From Ignavibacteria bacterium UBA5771 (GTDB lineage Bacteria > Bacteroidota > Ignavibacteria > Kapaibacteriales > UBA2268): 7,928 nucleotides of DNA. This document shows positions 6,401-7,928 of this stretch, piece after piece; the stretch's first letter is position 1; the number at the start of each line of letters is the position of its first letter. The translations under genes and the position numbers were made by a program. Under the pieces are notes generated by a model. The model saw only the letters and a program-made list of their open reading frames with translations. It did no database searches and was not told the DNA's origin. Location of the stretch: positions 1-7,928 of the forward strand of contig DIEP01000103.1 of assembly GCA_002418685.1 (NCBI GenBank), in the 5' to 3' direction.

Positions 6401-7334
6401 ATCAGAAGAAAAAATTCAAGAAGCTTTCAAAAAAGGTTTATTGAAACCTGAATTTCTTGATGCTGACGCTGATTATGTTGCAGATAGTGAGAAAAATGAA
6501 ATTATCAAAGAAATGATAACAAATTATATCATTTATCGCACAGACCAAAGGAATCTCTTCCGTTCAGAAAGAAATAAAGTTGCATCAGGCGACGAGCTTC
6601 CTCCAGGAATACTCGAAATGGCAAAAGTTTATGTTGCAAAGAAAAGAAAAGTCCAAGTTGGTGATAAATTATCAGGTCGTCATGGAAATAAAGGTATAGT
6701 CTCGAAAGTAGTAGCAATCGAAGATATGCCATTTTTGCCTGACGGAACACCTGTTGATATAGTCTTAAATCCTCTTGGAGTGCCATCTCGTATGAATTTG
6801 GGACAATTATTCGAAACTGCTCTCGGATGGGCAGGTCAGAAATTAGGCGTAAGCTTTGCAACACCAATTTTCGATGGTGCAAGTTGGGAACAAGTTGGAG
6901 ATTTTCTTGATCGTGCGGGACTTCCACGCGATAGCAGGACTACATTATACGATGGACGAACAGGAACGGCATTTAAAGAAAAGGTGACTGTTGGTGTTAT
7001 TTATATAATAAAGTTAGCTCACATGGTTGATGACAAAATTCATGCAAGGAGTGTAGGACCATATTCTTTAATTACTCAGCAACCACTTGGTGGAAAAGCT
7101 CAATTTGGCGGTCAGAGGCTTGGGGAAATGGAAGTTTGGGCACTCGAAGCTTATGGAGCCTCAAATATTCTTCAAGAAATGCTGACTGTTAAATCTGATG
7201 ATGTGCCAGGTCGTTCCCAGATATATGAAACATTAGTCAAAGGTCAAAATGCACCCGAATCTAATGTCCCTGAATCTTTCAAAGTGCTAGTGCGAGAGCT
7301 TCAAGGTCTTGGCTTGGATGTGATAACAAAATAA
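3432..7334 (+). CDS. rpoB: DNA-directed RNA polymerase subunit beta
   Basis: RpoB is one of the two large catalytic subunits of RNA polymerase; with RpoC it forms the active cleft. The 1300-residue product is complete and starts with GTG behind AAGGAGG. The order is protrusion and lobe (about 30-450, with PMRGSWLEF at 212-220), then the rifampicin pocket and fork. The pocket shows QLSQFMDQ from Gln492, with His508, Arg511 and Ser513 all kept, and LCPIETPEGPNIGL (540-553) follows. Next come MPWRGYNFEDA with Glu801/Asp802, and GDKLSGRHGNKG with the nucleotide-contacting lysines 1079 and 1087. The C-terminal anchor has GGKAQFGGQRLGEMEVWALE. All rifampicin-contacting residues I can place match the sensitive form. 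DVHYTHYGRLCP and NPLAE fit Bacteroidota/Chlorobiota sequences. No frameshift or insertion is apparent. The preceding two attenuator-like modules imply separate control from rplL. Confidence 0.98.
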   Translation: MDNNIINKQSDNIDELIENYKDRIYTKEMDVKLLESDKGLVRLRKRIDFSEFGKTDLYPDLLNIQLSSYDEFLQEGIPPSKRKLVGLQKVFVNNFPIEDAQSVFQLEFIEYNIERPKYTEQECRERELTFSKPLKARLRLSSKADKESEDYMEAIEQDVYLGNIPAMTERATFIINGAERVIVNQIHRSPGVFFDVAMHPNGSRIYSGRIIPMRGSWLEFITDIHDVLYCYVDRKKKFTATTLLRAIGYSTDEDILNLFEMVEEVEPDKVDETYKYRRFASDVIDLNTGEIIATRDSALTDKLYDTIKSTEILPPKFYKDYDPTDEPIIAKTLQKDPSRTMDDALDIIYRTIRTTEPPDKETSALLLERMFFNSQRYDLGAVGRYKINHDLKLTIPNETLVLTYTDIIEVIKKVLYLHDNKLSGDDIDHLSNRRVRTVGEQLANQFNIGLTRMARTIKERLGMKDNQSLSPSELVNARTITSVINQFFGTNQLSQFMDQTNPLAELTHKRRISALGPGGLNRERAGFEVRDVHYTHYGRLCPIETPEGPNIGLMSSLAIHATVNELGFLETPYKKVVNGVLTDQIDYLSAEQEDNYILIPASTSVDKNGKIIEPKIRARKLGDFVMVDATEVDYMDISTDQITSAASALIPFLEHDDANRALMGSNMQRQSVPLLKCEAPIVGTGMESRIAKDSRSLIFARGNGTVQYVDAETIIVKYDDERSDLEKFIGFGYQDTVSYTLKKFERTNQDTTINQRPIIRKGQKVVKGMPLVDNSSSDLGELALGRNVLVAFMPWRGYNFEDAIIISEHLVAQDAFTSIHIEEFALTVRDTKRGEEEFTREIPNVSEESVRELGEDGIIRTGAKVKEGDILIGKITPKGEIDPTPEEKLLRAIFGDKAGEVKDASLRATPGLSGIVINTKVFTRRLITADHISREKDKKAQESIAKKERETLLLIDQDCINRLCEVLNDEVTLGIKLKNSVQVFRSGVKLSEEKIQEAFKKGLLKPEFLDADADYVADSEKNEIIKEMITNYIIYRTDQRNLFRSERNKVASGDELPPGILEMAKVYVAKKRKVQVGDKLSGRHGNKGIVSKVVAIEDMPFLPDGTPVDIVLNPLGVPSRMNLGQLFETALGWAGQKLGVSFATPIFDGASWEQVGDFLDRAGLPRDSRTTLYDGRTGTAFKEKVTVGVIYIIKLAHMVDDKIHARSVGPYSLITQQPLGGKAQFGGQRLGEMEVWALEAYGASNILQEMLTVKSDDVPGRSQIYETLVKGQNAPESNVPESFKVLVRELQGLGLDVITK

Positions 7335-7341
7335 ATAAAAC

Positions 7342-7428
7342 ATGGGGATTCAAAAAATTATGCTTATTAGCTTGAACAAAATTAAGCAATTTCTGAAGCA
7401 AAATAGATTGCTTCGGATGAATTTTTAG
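7342..7428 (+). CDS. Possible 28-residue peptide frame overlapping the rpoB-rpoC hairpin
   Basis: ATG 7342 lies seven bases after the rpoB stop and opens 28 codons ending at TAG 7426-7428, at the last base of a T5 run. A second in-frame ATG is at 7360. There is no convincing Shine-Dalgarno sequence, so translation would need restart by ribosomes leaving rpoB. The product is rich in Lys, Leu, Ile and Asn and resembles no family I know. It covers the whole hairpin at 7392-7417, the same arrangement as the two frames upstream of rpoB. This is weak evidence, and chance occurrence is realistic. Confidence 0.2.
   Translation: MGIQKIMLISLNKIKQFLKQNRLLRMNF
7392..7426 (+). terminator. Weak terminator-like hairpin between rpoB and rpoC
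   Basis: TCTGAAGCAA (7392-7401) pairs with TTGCTTCGGA (7408-7417), ten base pairs with one T-G wobble, around the six-base loop AATAGA. A T5 run (7422-7426) follows after four bases. An upstream AAGCAA (7384-7389) can compete for TTGCTT (7408-7413), while TAAGCA (7383-7388) can instead pair with TGCTTA (7361-7366). The region therefore has mutually exclusive folds, as in attenuators. At best it would give partial termination, because rpoC must be made with rpoB. Confidence 0.4.
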
Positions 7429-7467
7429 AATTCCCTAAAAGAAAATACATTGTATATATATCATAAA

Positions 7468-7493
7468 TATCTGATATTTAAAAAATTCAGATA
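7468..7493 (+). repeat. Inverted repeat in the rpoC leader
   Basis: TATCTGA (7468-7474) is mirrored by TCAGATA (7487-7493) around a 12-base AT-only loop. No T run follows, so it is not terminator-like. It lies 43 bases ahead of the rpoC ribosome binding site and could stabilise or mark the mRNA. A chance repeat in AT-rich DNA is also possible. Confidence 0.35.
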
Positions 7494-7547
7494 GAAAATA
7501 AATTGAAAAAAGAATTTTTAATTTGAAAATTAATAAGAGGAAATAAA

Positions 7548-7928
7548 ATGCAAACAATCACAATGCCAAAGGGAGGTTTCAGGGAAATGGTTATTAAGCT
7601 TGCTTCGCCCGATGATATTTTAAATCGGTCGCACGGCGAAGTAACAAAGCCTGAAACTATCAACTATCGTTCTTTTAGACCCGAAAAGGATGGATTGTTT
7701 TGTGAGAAAATCTTTGGACCAATCAAAGATTTTGAATGTGCATGCGGGAAATATAAGAGGGTTCGCTATAAAGGGATTGTCTGTGATAGATGTGGAGTGG
7801 AGGTGACGAGCAAAAGCGTTCGTCGAGAGAGAATGGGTCATATTATGCTTGCGGTCCCCGTAGTGCATATCTGGTTCATGCGTTCTCAACCAAACAAAAT
7901 CGCAGCAGTTCTCGGACTTCTCTCGCAA
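7548..7928 (+). CDS. rpoC: DNA-directed RNA polymerase subunit beta', N-terminal part (cut by the window end)
   Basis: RpoC carries the Mg-binding catalytic loop of RNA polymerase, but only the first 127 codons are inside the window and that loop lies beyond it. The start is ATG 7548 with AGAGGA (7536-7541) six bases ahead. Visible are IKLASPDDIL, the conserved KPETINYRSFRPEKDGLFCE (35-54), and the first zinc-binding site, formed by Cys64, Cys66, Cys79 and Cys82 in a CxC-x12-CxxC pattern. GVEVTSKSVRRERMGHI and AVPVVHIWF follow. This is the clamp region that holds downstream DNA. The frame is open to the last base. The gap from rpoB, 213 bases, is wider than the short spacing common in this pair. 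Confidence 0.97.
   Translation, partial: MQTITMPKGGFREMVIKLASPDDILNRSHGEVTKPETINYRSFRPEKDGLFCEKIFGPIKDFECACGKYKRVRYKGIVCDRCGVEVTSKSVRRERMGHIMLAVPVVHIWFMRSQPNKIAAVLGLLSQ

Noticed and set aside
7620..7928. Open minus-strand frame at the window end
   Set aside because: It is the antisense of the conserved rpoC N-terminus with its zinc site; no family resemblance of its own.

Overview
The window is a contiguous, all-plus-strand stretch of the bacterial secE-nusG-rplKAJL-rpoBC cluster. It opens on the 3' end of a tRNA, probably tRNA-Trp, and closes inside rpoC. DNA is AT-rich. RpoB of 1300 residues with the blocks MDQTNPLAELTHKRR and VRDVHYTHYGRLCPIETP, the RpoC block AVPVVHIWF, and a tRNA gene directly ahead of secE together suggest the Bacteroidota/Chlorobiota (FCB) group. 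A deep branch such as Ignavibacteria or Kapabacteria is plausible. This placement is from memory of the families, not from a search.

Layout: tRNA 3' end (1-33), secE (53-235), nusG (257-853), rplK (889-1317), rplA (1334-2032), a 92-base gap with an L10-leader-like fold, rplJ (2125-2652), rplL (2698-3084), a 347-base gap, rpoB (3432-7334), a 213-base gap, and rpoC (7548 to the window end, truncated). The genes supply the SecY partner SecE, the elongation factor NusG, the ribosomal stalk proteins L11, L1, L10 and L7/L12, and the two large RNA polymerase subunits. All reading frames look intact, with no mobile element, CRISPR array or foreign-looking gene.

The unusual part is non-coding. The rplL-rpoB gap holds two terminator-like hairpins, each a 14-16 bp stem followed by a T run. 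In both, the left arm carries a Shine-Dalgarno-like sequence and an ATG that opens a very short reading frame (17 and 20 codons). That frame runs through the loop, the right arm and the T run, then stops. The second frame's stop codon overlaps the strong AAGGAGG that serves rpoB. The two units share GATGC at the start codon and an identical 13-mer at the T run, which suggests a duplicated module. A third, weaker hairpin with an overlapping 28-codon frame lies between rpoB and rpoC. My reading, which is inference, is that ribosome loading on the short frames competes with terminator folding. That would tie RNA polymerase synthesis to translation capacity. No promoter could be called with confidence; the main promoter presumably lies upstream of the window.
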